Origin: Epiperipatus broadwayi | Lineage: Eukaryota; Onychophora; Udeonychophora; Euonychophora; Peripatidae | NCBI GenBank assembly: GCA_028023455.1 | Contig: JAQFVV010012423.1 | Coordinates: 9,526,269-9,590,268 of the forward strand | Reading direction: 5' to 3' | DNA length: 64,000 nucleotides | In this document: in pieces, positions 35,991-49,152 of the stretch | Numbering within the stretch: the stretch's first letter is position 1 | How the letters are laid out: each line of letters opens with the position of its first letter | Position numbers and translations under genes: made by a program | The notes under the pieces: model-generated | What the model saw: only the letters and a program-made list of their open reading frames with translations | Told to the model about the DNA's origin: nothing | Database searches by the model: none

Positions 35991-36655
35991 TAATATTTAA
36001 AAACGATTTGCAACTTTGTAATTAAAATTCATTAGAATGTTTTGAAAATTATTAATATTGGATCATTTTCTCAATAGTCAATCTAACGTAAATCTTATTA
36101 TATAAATTTATATTACATAATTAATGAAATATAGAATTAAGAAAATATACTACTTTAAATAATTTGATGGTAATTTAATGAGTTTGATTTAATATAAATT
36201 ATCATAATGCAAATTACTGTATATGTTCAGAAGAATTATTTCTTCTCATATTAGCTTTAGAATAACCTAGTTGATAAATAGAAATTTAGCTGGTTGTTTT
36301 TGTAAAAAAATGATAATATATGCAAGGGCATTCAATTGTGGTGGGGTGAACAGTGAGAAGTTTAAGCCTGGTAGTTTAGTGTTAAATGTACTAAGTTTTT
36401 GCTAAAAGTTGAGTATCACTAATCAAACTATGTAATCAATTTCACCAAAAGAAACATAGAAAGATAGTATTAAACAGAAGTATTCATATATATATATATA
36501 ATTCTGATATCTATTTTATTGAAATTATAATTTGAAAATTACATCCATCTTTAAATAGAAATCATAAAAACTATTATATAACAAAGAAAATATAGTACTT
36601 GGTAGAATTTTTAATTATGAATGTGGAAAAATAAAATACAACTAAATAACTGTGC
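35991..36655. other. A+T-rich spacer
   Basis: Nothing recognised; (TA)n at 36487-36500. Confidence 0.5.
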
Positions 36656-36660
36656 AGATG

Positions 36661-36745
36661 TTTTTTTAGTACAGTGGTGCATCCAGAACTCAAGATCGAT
36701 CGCTTGAATTTTTTATAAACTTGAAGCAATAAACCATTAGATTTG
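36661..36745 (+). repeat. SINE-like sequence, copy 2 (eroded)
   Basis: TAGTACAGTGGTGCATCC resembles the head of the 19660 copy (TGGTGCAGTGGTAAAATG), and the tail TATAAACTTGAAGCAATAAACCATTAG matches its GTAAACTCTCAAGCAATAAAGCCATTTGG. The middle is shortened. Confidence 0.5.
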
Positions 36746-38536
36746 CATTAATTTTTATTATTGAAGATTTTTTTTATGTTGTTTTATATAATCATCAGTT
36801 TCTAGAATTTTAAAAGTATGCATAAAAATCTAATTTATTTGACTTCCTTCTAGTTAAAAATTTATTAAAATATGTTCAGAAACTTTATAATTTCATTGAG
36901 TTTAAATATTGTTTACTTTAAATGTCTACATAAATATTTAATTAAATATTGATGTTTGTAGTTATTTTTATTGTGACTACTATAATAAAAATTTTCCAGG
37001 ACAATATTGTTGTTTAAAATATAACAAATATAAGTATATAAAAAGAATGGATAAAGATATACTTGATATAAATATATGAAGTATAAAAAAAAATTAGAAA
37101 AGATGTGAAATCTGAGTTAATTAAAAAAAATTGTTAAAATTTGTAATTTAGTTCTTACAGTGACATTTCTTTTTTTATAAATGCCATTTATTATTATTAA
37201 GATAAAAAAAAGATAGAATAATAAATGAAAGATGGAATCTAGTTAAACTTTATTTTTAATATTTGTTAGGAACTAAAAATTACTAACATGTTAAACAAAT
37301 TAGTATAATCACATCAGTGTGTATAAGATAGATTAATCATGCAGTTTTTCATTATAATATTTTCTTGGATGGAAATCAAAAAATTGAAATTTGCATTTTT
37401 TAACCTCTACTGAGAAATTTTGTAAGCTTTTTTTTACAGCTTTAAAATTCATGTACATATTTTTTCTAATATTTTAATTTAAAAAATTAAAAAAATGGCA
37501 GAATAATTGAATCAACAGGTTTTTAAAGGTTCTTAAATTCTATGATGATGGGTGCCTTTTAAGTATTTGGTGATCTCAAACTTTGCAAGATTACTCAAGA
37601 AAATATTACAATGATCTAAAAACTTGATTTTGTGGAAAGTTTATGATTATTTTTGTATAGAATATGATAATTATTCAAAATCAAAAATATATATTATTAC
37701 ATATTTATTTTTTACAGAAATGCTTTATTTTTAAATATAAAATCTTGTATTCTTCTGAGTAATGTCACTATAGTGATTACAGCCATGGAAAATTCAACAG
37801 TTTAGAAAATGTCATCACTAAATAATCTGTAATAACATTTAGCGATGTCATAAAAATTACTAATAAATTGTAAATATTTAAAGAATAATTTGATTGATTT
37901 ATTAATTATTGAAAATAATTTGTTCAGATTTTTAAAACAAACATCAAATAAAGAAGATTTTGTTCATTTTGCAAATAGAATCTGCTCCACCTGAAATTTG
38001 ATGATGAAACAGTGCATTGTTTTGATTGAAATCTAATTTTTAAAATAAATCCCAAATCAAATGTGCTTTTTAAAAATTTCTTTAGTTTCAAACAAAACTA
38101 TCTATTAAATAATGTTAAATTTATTATATTTTGATAAATAATAATGATTCAATATTAAAATGAAAGCTGAAAGCTTAAAATAGGTGAGAAAAAATAAATC
38201 TGTCAGTTTTTTTGGATGGTTTATGGCAGAGATACTATTTGTGATTATTTATAATGTGTTTTTTTCAAAATAATGTAATTTATTATAATTATTGGTATAT
38301 GTTTTATCTTTAAGCTTTGTCTTGGTTTATATGTTTTAATCTTGTTAATAAACATTATTTTTAAAAATTAAAATTATAAGTATTTTTTTTTAGGATTTTA
38401 AACAACTTAAATTTTGACTTTATAAATATAACATTGTTTGATGAATCTAACATAAATAATTAAACATGGTGAAATGCTTGCTTTTAATTCTCATATTTTA
38501 TGGTAATTTATTCCTTCTTTCCATTACAATATATAA

Positions 38537-38540
<4 letters not shown>
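36746..38540. other. Long gene-free A+T-rich region
   Basis: No gene, RNA or repeat boundary recognised. Homopolymer runs are frequent. Confidence 0.5.

Positions 38541-38604
<64 letters not shown>
38541..38604. repeat. (TA)n microsatellite
   Basis: Thirty-two perfect TA units. The 78-codon frame across it (YIYIYI) is an artefact. Confidence 0.98.
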
Positions 38605-38607
<3 letters not shown>

Positions 38608-41384
38608 TAATGACAGAGTATCAATTATATATATATTGTAATGGAAAGAATAAGATGTTTAAAATGAAGAAGATGAAGAGCTTTAAAGCTTTCTTCTTTT
38701 AAACTACTTATAATATTTTATTTACATAATAAGATTATAAAAAAGATTTAAATTGTTTAAATAAATAAAAGCTATCTAAAATTTTAATTTAAATAAAAAT
38801 ATTTAACAAAATTAAGCACTAAATTAATTCATCATTAAGACAGTAACACAATCACCATGAATTTCTAAAAGTATTTATTATTTTGAATAAAATTATTACC
38901 TTAATGCTAAATATTACACATCTTACTATGTCAAATCAAATTTAATTTATGTTAACCCCTTGCTCGTCCCTAACATCAAGATAATAAATTTGATTAAAGT
39001 AAAGTAATTATTTTTTAAAAGAGTAGAATTACAGAAACAGATTTAAGTTGATAATTTTTTTCATTTAATTGAGTAAAAGTAATTATTATTTAATAGAATA
39101 GGATTCTAGACTGGATTTAAGTTGATAATTTTTTGTCATTTATTTTTCGGTCCATTATCTTTTTATTATACATATAATTCTGCAGCTGAAATCATATATA
39201 CAAAATTTCATCCTTTAATAATTATTAAATTATATTTTTGACTCACTGGTGAAAGAATCTATTATAAAAGAGGAGAATAAGAAAAAATATGAGACTTTAT
39301 TTCCTAAACTTGTATATGTTTGTTGTAGTGCTTTATTTTTATATAAGCCCATAGAACAGAATTTAAAAAAATTTCCTTTAAATGCAAAAATTGTTAATAA
39401 TTTTAAGTCTTATTAATATCTGATTGACATTTTCCTAATAAATTAAAAAAAAAAATCTACATATTAAAATGTTTTCTACAATTACATCCACTAAAATTTT
39501 TTAATATATATATATCTCAATATTGCAAATGAAATTATATATATATTAAAAAGGTTACTTGCTAATATATACTAAAAATTATTTTAAATTACAACGGTGC
39601 AAATAAATAATAATAATATAATATATAATTTATATCTAAGTATTTTTTATTATTTAGGTTGTGATCATTATCAACTGAATTACTATAAACAAGAGTTGCA
39701 TGCCATGTGATTTTCCAGAAACTATGTATTTCAGTATTGCTTCATTGTTACTTAAGTCTTTATATTGATTTATAAGAAGTGTTACTTTAATTTTTCTCTT
39801 CCTATAAGTCCTTCCTTAATACAATATTCTTCTATTTTTTGATTATGAAAAATCTTGTAATTTTAAATTTAACTCACTATGACTACAATACAGTTTAGTA
39901 ACATTTAAACTACAACTGGTATCTCATACTGTTCCTAAGATATGCATTATTTTGAAATATACATATTTCAAATTTGATTTTTTTAATACCCATTATTTAC
40001 AAGAAATGTTGGAGTATTTATATAAAAAAAATTAAAAATATAATGAGAAAATGATTCAGTTGACAGCACTTTGAAATAATTAGTGATCATTTTTTAAAAA
40101 AAAGTTGATTATTCTCTAAAAATTGATTTGAATGAATAAATCTGCTAATTAGGAGATGTCATTTGGAAATAATGAAAAAAATTACTGGCGAGTCTAGACT
40201 ACAACAAGTATGAGATACTGCTGAAATAGAAAGAGGAGGGTATAAAATTAAAACTACATAAGTTAAATACAAACTAATTTAATTTTTGCAAAATAGAAAT
40301 ATATTTAGGAAAATACTGTGAGGGATACTTGTTAAATTTAAAAAATAATATGAAATTAAGGCATTTGAAAATTGTTAATATATCACATACTGCTTGTAGC
40401 CATTGACGGCTAACTTTAATTCAGCTCACACTTGAATATTGCAAGACGGAAGATACCATAAAAAGTATATAATTACAGCATCAATTCTTATAAGTCAATT
40501 TACAGATTATATAGTAAATAGATAATTTTGTCAATACTGAAATATACTTTTTCTGGACATCTGTACTTGATCACATAAGATGATGTAATCATGATTATGA
40601 TCTAAGTAATGGGAAGTACTTTTATATAAATTGTACATTATTATCATTTATTTGTACCATTATTATAATTGGAAATAATCACATGCATGCACATAAACAT
40701 ATATATTGTTTTCCACCCTACATATAAATGCAATTTATAAATATCACTACAGTAAATGATAGACCAATGGAATAAGATTAAACACATTTTAAAACATCTG
40801 ATTAATATTCATTCTTTATATTAAACAATAATTGTAATAATCATATGATGAAATAAAAAAACATATATAATGATAATGTGGGCTCAAAATACTCTATATG
40901 ATAGGGAACCAATGTTAAAATTATAGATTTTGGAAAAATGTAGAAGAAATAGGAAATAAAAAAATTTGATGTGTATATAGTAGTAAAAGCATATGACTGA
41001 AAATCATAAAACAAAAATTTACATACAGAAAGCTCCAGGTGATAAGACTAAACTTTATGTTTTGATTTAAAATAAGTTTAGAAGCAGTATTAAGAGTTCA
41101 TGTGCACATCTTGAAGATGTAATAAATTAAAATCACAATTTAATGGTTAAGATTTTAAAAGATTAATAATTGAAACAAGAAAAAAGTGGATCAATTGATA
41201 ATTTAAAAACAATGAAATTGTTGGTTAAAAAATTAGACTTATATATTAGTAATTTTCTTGATTAAATAAATTAAAAATAAAGATATAGTTTTGAGTTAAT
41301 TTGCAGTAGAATAAAACAATCTGTATTGAAAAGCAGAATCATAGTGATAAAATAATGAATAAAAATAGAAATACATATACATGC
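38605..41384. other. Long gene-free A+T-rich region
   Basis: No gene recognised. A ~75-bp tandem duplication lies at about 38997-39145 (shared AGTAAAGTAATTATT and GATTTAAGTTGATAATTTTTT). ACTACAAC..GTATCTCATACTG near 39910 recurs in part near 40200. Confidence 0.5.
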
Positions 41385-41935
41385 ATAATTTTAAACAACT
41401 AGGCTTAGCTAGGTTTCAACTAATACAAGTCATAGACATAGCAACAACTGTGGAGATAGAATGTGTGTATTTATAGATGATTTGTATTTGTTTACATAAA
41501 TTTACAGATGAGTGCTATGTATTGTGAATAGGCGATTTCTTTGAGATGAGAATGCACAATTTCTTCCTATTGATGGCATGCCTGTCTCTTGATATATACT
41601 ATGCTTCCTTAATCTTTCACTTTGCATTGTTGCACTCAGTACAGACAATATCAACAGAAGTAGGAACAAAATAATGGCCTGTTGCAGTGAAAGATTAAGG
41701 AGGCATGGCATATATCAAGTGACATGCATATCATCGATAGGAAGGAATCGTGAGTTCCTATCTTGAAAAAATGGCTTCTGCACAATACATAGTATTCATA
41801 TGTAGATTTATGTAAACTATCACAAATCACCAATACATATACCAACTCTTTCTATACAGTCATCATTATATCTATGATTTGTATTAGTCGAAAGCTAGCT
41901 AAGCCTTAGTTGTTTGAAATTACTTTTTATTAAAG
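41385..41935. mobile_element. Fold-back element, ~550 bp with ~240-bp arms
   Basis: The left arm 41385-41621 and right arm 41686-41935 are reverse complements with moderate divergence, around a 64-bp loop. Paired landmarks are AACAACTAGGCTTAGCTAGG with CTAGCTAAGCCTTAGTTGTT, ACTATG.ATTGTG blocks near 41520 and 41780, and CTTCCTTAATCTTTCACT with AGTGAAAGATTAAGGAGG. Minus-strand frames at 41502-41711 and 41651-41845 are products of the palindrome, not genes. No transposase; a MITE or foldback transposon is likely. Confidence 0.87.
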
Positions 41936-42717
41936 CTTTCATCTGTAAGTGCGTGTATATGCATTTACATTAATCGAGGTAAAGCTCTTTATTATAATTA
42001 ACAATAGAAAAAAGAAACATTAGTAAATAAAATAGATCTATTGGGAAAGTAAAAAGAATATGATAAAATTAATAAATATCCATGTCTTTTAATCTAAAAA
42101 GAATGTCAAATAGATAAGGATAAAATTAGCTGATCTATAAATGAAAAAAAATGTAAAGTCATTAACTGAAATGAAAACAGATCGGATGCTAAGAATTGGT
42201 TAATATCTATAACATAATTAGAAGTCCAACTAATTAAGATATATTATGAATTAATCTTTTTTAGCTCTGGCTTAAAGCATTTTTGATAATGCTGTTTTAA
42301 TTACTTATAAAATCTATTTTAAAATATAAAAATTGCAAATGATAACCGAATATTTTTTTTACTGTTTTACTTAAATTATAAATCTCTAAAAATTATCTTA
42401 AAATTATAATAACAAATTTTTTTTAAAAAAAATTTCCAATCATATTTGAAGTTTATGTAATATTTAAATAATAAAAAAGTTTCAATGTTAAAACAAAAAA
42501 GAAACTTATAATTGCTTCATCTGTCAAGCTGTTTTAATACTTTGAAGATTAGATTTAAAATCGCATGGTACTTAAAGGTATAAAGATTATTTAACTTTAT
42601 CAAGATTTTTTCTTTAAGTATATAAAAATATTAAGTTTTGATTCCTATTGCTTTTGAAATAAGTAATTGGATTGTATGCTGCTATGTCATATATATACAA
42701 TGAATTTTTGTGGTCGA

Positions 42718-42718
<1 letters not shown>
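41936..42718. other. A+T-rich spacer
   Basis: Nothing recognised; ends in the (TG)n(TA)n tract that the LTR element entered. Confidence 0.5.

Positions 42719-42758
<40 letters not shown>
42719..42758. repeat. (TG)n(TA)n microsatellite, LTR element target
   Basis: (TG)n then (TA)n directly abut the left LTR; (TA)n resumes at 52067-52078 after the right LTR, so the insertion went into this tract. The 6-bp ATATAT on both sides could be the target duplication but cannot be told from the repeat itself. Confidence 0.9.
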
Positions 42759-42761
<3 letters not shown>

Positions 42762-45688
42762 AACCGTCGGAATTGTTGAATGCTGTATTCCATTTAAATT
42801 GAAGAAAGAAGGCCCAAAATGTTGGTGCCAATTTGTAACTGATTGAATTGATGGATGAAGGTGATGGTTAGGATGATCAATCTGATCTGATAAAAAAATC
42901 TAAAAATCTAATTTAAATTAATCTGGTCTAGCTCAATCGGGTCGCCGTTATGTAATAAACCATCACAAAGCACAAATAATCTCTCTTAAAGTTTAATTTA
43001 CTTAAGTTATATGTGAAATGAAGAAATAATGAGACTATCTGCTCCAGACATCAACAAATCCGTCACAATTACAACATAAATTGCAAAGAGCAGTGAAACC
43101 AACTACTATTGCCCTAAACAATAATATAGGATTAGGCTAACTACTAGATTGGCAATCTAATCAAAATCAAATCCAATTAATAACTAAAACAGATTCCAAT
43201 ATATATTTTATTAGCCTGTTACTGTTATAGTAATTTAAATCTACTTTATTATTTAAAGATGCTGCCTTTTTAACTTAATGGATAAGCTTCTAAGTATCCG
43301 TAATAGTACTTTACAAAACATTTGTTTACATATAGACATTATTTAAATATCAAAACAAAATAATACTTGAACCCAAATATACATATATCTATTTTAATAA
43401 ACGCTAAATAGAAAGATAAACACTCGTGTCAATAAGCGATATACAATTCTTTCTACTTCAATCTCTAATTAATAATTTTCTGTGGGCATCAACTGGTTTT
43501 ATTATAATTTTATAAACACTTTGAAAATTTATGCGCTCACTTAAATGTTTAAACAAATTAATAGACGTCGATGGTTTACTAAGAAGCTACAAAATAATTT
43601 ATAAATAATTCACAAATATCTTCCAATAAAATGATGCTTAATTAGTGCTTCGTTTAGGTTTTAAAATAGAATACTTCACTGGAGTTTAATATCAACACTC
43701 TATTAGCTCATCTCTAACTTTACAATGTCCAACCACATTACATAAAAGATATATCGAGCTTCTATTGGATGTTTATTCACCTGTGAGTATTAATACAACT
43801 TGTTTGAAATTTTAAACAATTGAATAAAAATTGACTGGCAACATATGATTATAATTGATATTTATACAAATCAAAACAATATTCAATTAAATCGGTCAAT
43901 GAAGTTTATTCTCTTCATTTTATAGGAGTTTAAGAAAAATATCCAAGACGAATTATTCTGAACCAAACGATAAAGTATAATCTATTTAGATTTTTATGAC
44001 GGAATCAGACAAACATGAAATGATTGACTTTGTAATATTAACTAAGATAAATGATAATATGTATATATAATATTCGAATGCAAATATAAATATGAAATTC
44101 ATATAGAAACAAAATAAAATACTAATAAGCAAAACATACCTTATCTTATATTCCAATTCGCTTACCAAGCTGAGTTTGAATCCTGTTACTTAAATAGCTA
44201 CGCCGTCTTACGCAATCCAAATAAAACAAAATAATTAAACTAGTCTTGATATTTAAATTAACTCAATTTATTAGATTATAGAAAAGAAAATTGGCAATAT
44301 TAATGATAAAATACATCCGAAATGACTTTATATTTTAGATTGGTTGACTAAATAAAATGATCAAATTGCTATGTGTATCTCTATATATGTGTTGCAATAA
44401 CGATAACGACAAAAAAAAAATGAATGAGTAAATGACGGGAAAGGCTCTTAGATATTTTACTAAAAAAATTTACATATAACCGATACCAAAATGTGAAATA
44501 GGAGGGTATCAAAATCTATTTGTTTATCAAAATAATTACGGATAAATGAATATGAAATAATAAATATATTTGAGTCTTTCCGATCATTTTCATTTAATAA
44601 ATTATATTACTTTTAGAGATAATTAAAAAAAAATCATCCCATTTTATTACATATAAAAAAAAATTAATACACACACATTTCATATAAAAAAAAATCATAC
44701 CATATATATATAAGTCTGTTCGTTCACTATTTATTGGTCTATCGATTGACTTCAGTTATAGTGTAAAGAGAAGTTTCTCCGTCAGAAATAATAATCGTAA
44801 ACTTTACAATACTTCATTAAAAGTTTTCTTTTTTTTTTTTTTTGTCTGAAGAGGTGAGTGCACTTTGATTATCCCTATTATGATGTGAATTGATCCAGTT
44901 GGGTCTTGTTCCTTTGCTCGTGAGACGATGTTTACGCCAATCCATTTTTTTTTTATAAAGCATTTTTTTTTTTTTATTTCATAGGTTTTTTTTTTTTTTT
45001 ACTTTGCTGTCGCTTCCCCGGAAACTTTTCGCAACTGCCCGCTAAATGATTGAACGGGCAGATAATTCCACTATTTTTCCATGTTTTATGGTTTTACACA
45101 CAAAAAAAAATATTGAAAAAATTTATTTGTTAAGACACAGAAAATAGATCTATCCTTTACTATTGCAAAATGATAAAGAGTCCTGTTATATTCTGTCGCG
45201 TCTTTTTTATATGTTCTCTTTCTGACGTTTTTCGTATCTTGACGACCATACAATATTACTCAAAAAAAACTCAATTCTATCAATTTTCTTATAGTTGTTT
45301 TGGCACGGTTATGGGGTAAGTTCGGAGAAAAAGATACATGAAGATTAAATCCAAATTCGATTACAATTTTTTTTATTATTTTACAAACCAAAATACAAAA
45401 TTGATATAATAACCTTTTAAATTATTGATAAACATCAATAATTTACACATATCTATATTTTTTTAATAATAATATTTTTTTTAAATTAATTTATAAACAC
45501 ATATACACAACACAAAAAACATTGAACTGTATATAATAATGTTACTATGGTGACTGCATTCATATATGAAATATATAAAATAATATCGATCCTATTTAGT
45601 TAAACTTAAATTGTACTGAATTGTTTATTATTATTATTATTTTTTTTTATATATATATATACCTGGATCATCAATTTGAACATTCACA
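42759..45688 (-). repeat. 3' LTR of the 9.3-kb element (2930 bp)
   Basis: Near-identical to 49153-52066. In plus orientation it starts TGTAACCGTCGG and ends AACATTCACA. It differs from the other LTR at, for example, 43487 (C versus T), the GATAAAGAG/GATAAAAAG site near 45178, TGACGTT/TGACATT near 45222 and GGCACGG/GGCGCGG near 45304. A 60-codon frame at 43986-44168 recurs in both LTRs but has no retroelement motif. Confidence 0.97.
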
Positions 45689-45691
45689 ACA

Positions 45692-45701
45692 TCTCCCCTC
45701 T
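45692..45701 (-). promoter_or_regulatory. Polypurine tract
   Basis: On the minus strand AGAGGGGAGA sits a few bases upstream of the 3' LTR edge, where plus-strand DNA synthesis is primed in LTR elements. This fixes the element orientation together with the primer-binding site. Confidence 0.85.
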
Positions 45702-45704
45702 ACA

Positions 45705-47115
45705 GAAAGAAAAAAAATAATAATAACGACACCTTTTTCTTTCCCTCTCTAAAATCATTAAACATTTTAATTTCTGCACAGATAAACGTCTATCATTTCC
45801 ATCTGTCTTGATTTTAATATCATTTGAAATGTTAGTAAAAAAAAATTTAAAATATCTTATTCTCATAGAAGCAATGTGGAATTCGTTCATTCCATTTATG
45901 CTTGACTAATTAGTTCACCTATATGTATTTTTTTTTTTTTTGAATTTCACAATCAAATTATTACATCTTTATATTCCTCTCTGCAACTTTCTGGACAACA
46001 ATGCTCTAAAATTAGAGTCAAACAAGAAAATCATTTAGTATTTGCTTCATACAAGCCAAATATATTATGGAACAAAATTCATTTATAAGCCAAATATTAT
46101 TAGTTACTCTCTAATAATCATATATTTTCATTGCATTGTTAAAATATATACATATTCACGGTTTTATTTTCTTAAAACTCAACAATAGCTTTTATTATTA
46201 TTTTCTTTAGACATATCTGTAGTTCACTTCAGTGACACTACTATGGGCCTAAATTTTAAACATTCAATATTGTCATAAAATGAGAATGTAACTTTAGTTA
46301 TTTAATATCTTATATTTATTCAATTCCTGCTTTGGACATTGAAAATATCAACCTTTAAAGTCACTTTTCCTATAAAATAATCTAAACAAATGAAAATTAA
46401 CTCATACAGTGAGCCGGAGATTCAAAACAATAGAGATATCCCATTTTTAAATCACTTCTAATACTAAAGTAAACTGATTAAAGGTCAATTAAATCTAATT
46501 TTAATTTCTGGAGGATCTGACAACTACTTTACAAACTAAGCTGTGCTCTACATTGATGCTAATCAGGGACATTTATGTTTGAATAGCTTTATTTTATACA
46601 GGTTAGGGAAACTACTAAACATTTCTCTTTAAAATTATAACTCATATTAAAAGATAAATCCTGCCATCAAGGATTTCTTCCTACCTGCCAATGAATAATA
46701 ATAAGTCTGGGACATCTGTCGACTTCAGACTTCAATATAATTTTATATAGAGTTATGAGCCACAACACACATCTATAGTTCTGTCAACTTCCTCAAAGAA
46801 AAGACTTAACCATACAAATATTTACAATTTACAAATAGCACAGACATTAAAATCTTACACTCTACATCTCCAATGCATTAAATAACACATTCACCATCAT
46901 CAGTCAATTCCACAAGGTTTAATTTTAAACAGTACTTGCATACTATACAATGAAAATCTTCAAAAGTACTTTGACTATAAATATTTCTCACTCTATTTTT
47001 TTTTTTTTTTTTAGTCTTTCATATGTGTATCTACACTATTACTAATGACTTTTGGTCATAATAATAAATATCATAAGACATACTAATAAAGTTACTTTAG
47101 TGAATGTCTTTTTAT
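45705..47115 (-). other. Noncoding internal 3' region of the LTR element
   Basis: About 1.4 kb between the integrase stop and the polypurine tract. No env-like or other frame is visible; the 68-codon frame at 45684-45890 overlaps the polypurine tract and is not credible. The length is notable for an element that has otherwise lost most coding sequence. Confidence 0.6.
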
Positions 47116-47289
47116 TTAATTGGGTGGTGCTGCTGGCTTTAAGCTTCGGGCATTGAAGGTACCTTTTTCACCTTCTGGGGTTTCTATGAGAAATGCATTC
47201 TCCCCCACTTTTCTTTTTATTTGGAATGGTCCCTCATATATATTCAAAAACTTTTTGAACTTATAATTCTGCGGGTCACTGATTTGGCT
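47116..47289 (-). pseudogene. Integrase C-terminal remnant (GPY/F-type)
   Basis: On the minus strand a frame following a TAG (47292-47290) reads SQISDPQNYKFKKFLNIYEG, then PFQIKRKVGENAFLIETPEG, then EKGTFNARSLKPAAPPN and a TAA at 47118-47116. The EGPF core with K-x-K-V-G-x-N-x-F-L-I and the closing SLKP are typical of the C-terminal domain of Ty3/gypsy integrase, which helps bind DNA and join ends. The rest of integrase, RNase H, RT and protease are absent: only ~110 bp lie between this stop and the end of gag. That places a deletion of most of pol at about 47290-47400 and identifies the superfamily of the parent element. No chromodomain follows. Confidence 0.75.
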
Positions 47290-47401
47290 CTACTTCAAAT
47301 AAATATGTTCTTATATAAATTCTTTTATTTTCCAGTCATACACAAATTCATTAATCCATTAGTCAAATCATGGGTCAGGGAGGAAATCATGCCATCTAAA
47401 T

Positions 47402-48847
47402 TTATCGCATCAATCCGATCTCTTTTCCTCTCTCCATGTACTTTTCAACTACTCTCAATATTTCTGAACAAAATAACAGAGAGATGTTACTATGAACATT
47501 ATTATCTACTGTATAGTTATACTTACTATAAGTTTTCTCAAGCAACAAACTCTTACTCCATTTTTCAAAGGGTTCATCTTCCTTCCCTTTTACTGTACTA
47601 TCACAAAGTTCTCCTTGAAATAACTGCTTAACATACTTTCTATAATAAATGTTATCTGACTGCATTATTATGGACATATCTTCTTCCATACTTATTTTCC
47701 ACCTTTCCTTTGCAGTATGATACATACTTTTAAATCTTCGTGTTACTTGTTTGCACTCTATATAATTTCTTAAGTTACCTTTCAAATTTTCAACTCCTTT
47801 GGATTTAAATTTATTTATTAACAATGCTTCATCTATCATTTTCTGACTAACCTCAGTCTTTATGTTTTTATTTGGTTGTGACAGCTCAACATTTGAAAGC
47901 TTCTTATCTAAATTATTCTGTTCATCAATATACTTTATTTTTACTGAATCATTAGAACAATCTATTTTTACCTTTTCAAATTTTTTTATCATCTTTACTT
48001 TTCCTAAAGGCACCTGTTCTAACGTTTTGTAATTTACTATTTTTGCTTCGTTACATTTTACCTTCATATTGGTCTGAATATCTCTTAGCTCCTTTTTAAT
48101 ATCACTTATCTCCAATGCGGTTGCTTTCTGGGTATCTACATAAGTCTGTTCAATTTTAAAACATTTTCCCTCCAAACTTTGATATTTAATTTTACAACTT
48201 TTAACTTCGGCTTCTAAAATGTTAAGCCTGACATCTATGTGTTCTTGTGACTTCTGTATATGGTCACTCAATTCGTCAAATCTACTATTATATTTAACAT
48301 TGTATTCTTTCAACCGAGTATCCAAGTTATGCTTAAATTCATCAAACTTGGCATTAGTAGCATTTAGCTCGATTTTGCATAAGCCCATTTTAATATTTAC
48401 CTCCTCTCTAAGTTCTTTATTTTCTTTAATCATATCACCCAGTTTATTATTCATGTCTTCTCTTAACATTTGATTATCTCTACTCATGTCACTAAATTTA
48501 TTATTTATATCACCAAACTTGGCATTTATACCTTCAAATTTATTATTCATATCACTACTTATATCACAAAATTTATTATTTATATCACTACCTATATCTT
48601 CTCTTAATTTATTATTATCTCTACTCATCTCACTAAATTTATTATTTATTTCTCTATTCATATCTTCTCTTAACTTATTATTATCTCTGCTCATGTCACT
48701 AAATTTATTATTTATTTCACTATTTATATCACAAAATTTTTTATTTATATCACTTTTCATATCACCCATCTTTTCCATTAATTCTTTCAGAATTGGATAC
48801 AAATCTCCTTCAGGTTTTGATAATTTTTCTTTCTTATTGCTTTCCAT
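47402..48847 (-). CDS. gag: Gag-like structural protein, coiled-coil rich (481 aa)
   Basis: This is the only long intact ORF of the window. It starts about 305 bp inside the 5' LTR edge, the expected place for gag, and presumably assembles the cytoplasmic particle that carries element RNA. Residues ~25-150 contain imperfect repeats of F-S-D/E-M-S-R-D-N-x-x-L-R-E-D (49-62, 71-84, 118-131) spaced by NNKF/INNKF units. Residues ~150-270 continue as charged heptad-like sequence (KFDEFKHNLDTRLKEYN, QKSQEHIDVRLNILEAEV), predicting a long coiled coil. From ~360 the sequence changes to an Arg/Lys/Trp-containing helical region (RRFKSMYHTAKERWKISMEE .. PFEKWSKSLLLEK) that may be the capsid part. There is no CCHC zinc knuckle, no protease motif and no signal peptide. 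The C-terminus may be altered by the pol deletion. Plus-strand frames opposite it are shadows. Identity as gag rests on position in the element and architecture, not on a recognised domain. Confidence 0.85.
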   Translation of the reverse strand: MESNKKEKLSKPEGDLYPILKELMEKMGDMKSDINKKFCDINSEINNKFSDMSRDNNKLREDMNREINNKFSEMSRDNNKLREDIGSDINNKFCDISSDMNNKFEGINAKFGDINNKFSDMSRDNQMLREDMNNKLGDMIKENKELREEVNIKMGLCKIELNATNAKFDEFKHNLDTRLKEYNVKYNSRFDELSDHIQKSQEHIDVRLNILEAEVKSCKIKYQSLEGKCFKIEQTYVDTQKATALEISDIKKELRDIQTNMKVKCNEAKIVNYKTLEQVPLGKVKMIKKFEKVKIDCSNDSVKIKYIDEQNNLDKKLSNVELSQPNKNIKTEVSQKMIDEALLINKFKSKGVENLKGNLRNYIECKQVTRRFKSMYHTAKERWKISMEEDMSIIMQSDNIYYRKYVKQLFQGELCDSTVKGKEDEPFEKWSKSLLLEKTYSKYNYTVDNNVHSNISLLFCSEILRVVEKYMERGKEIGLMR

Positions 48848-49131
48848 TTTTATTTTCTATCTTCTATTTATGTCAAATATAATATCTCTATTTTAAATAA
48901 ATTGCGAAATACTTTACTTTTATTTATTCTTACATAAAACATATCTATCCGTTCAATCCTGCAGCTGCGAACAAAATCCCCAAAGAACGACAACAACAAA
49001 TATTCTAATATCTTATTTAAACCTATGACACAATATAATCAGCTATATAACTCCACCAATGCATATAAAAATAATACCATGTTTTAGCATCTATATGAGA
49101 CTCAAACTTGGGTCTTTAATTGGTTATTTCG

Positions 49132-49149
49132 GCCTGAGTTGGCGCGCCA
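49132..49149 (-). promoter_or_regulatory. Primer-binding site
   Basis: On the minus strand TGGCGCGCCAACTCAGGC begins 3 nt after the 5' LTR. It starts with TGG, the complement of a tRNA CCA end, as expected for the minus-strand primer. I do not assign the tRNA species. Confidence 0.85.
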
Positions 49150-49152
49150 TTT

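Noticed and set aside
38466-38702. 78-codon plus-strand frame with YIYIYI
   Set aside because: It is created by a perfect (TA)n run.
43986-44168. 60-codon minus-strand frame repeated at 50380-50562
   Set aside because: It recurs only because both LTRs are copies; no domain and A+T-driven composition.
48219-48896. Two plus-strand frames rich in Ser/Leu/Phe/Ile
   Set aside because: They are antisense shadows of the repetitive gag coding sequence.
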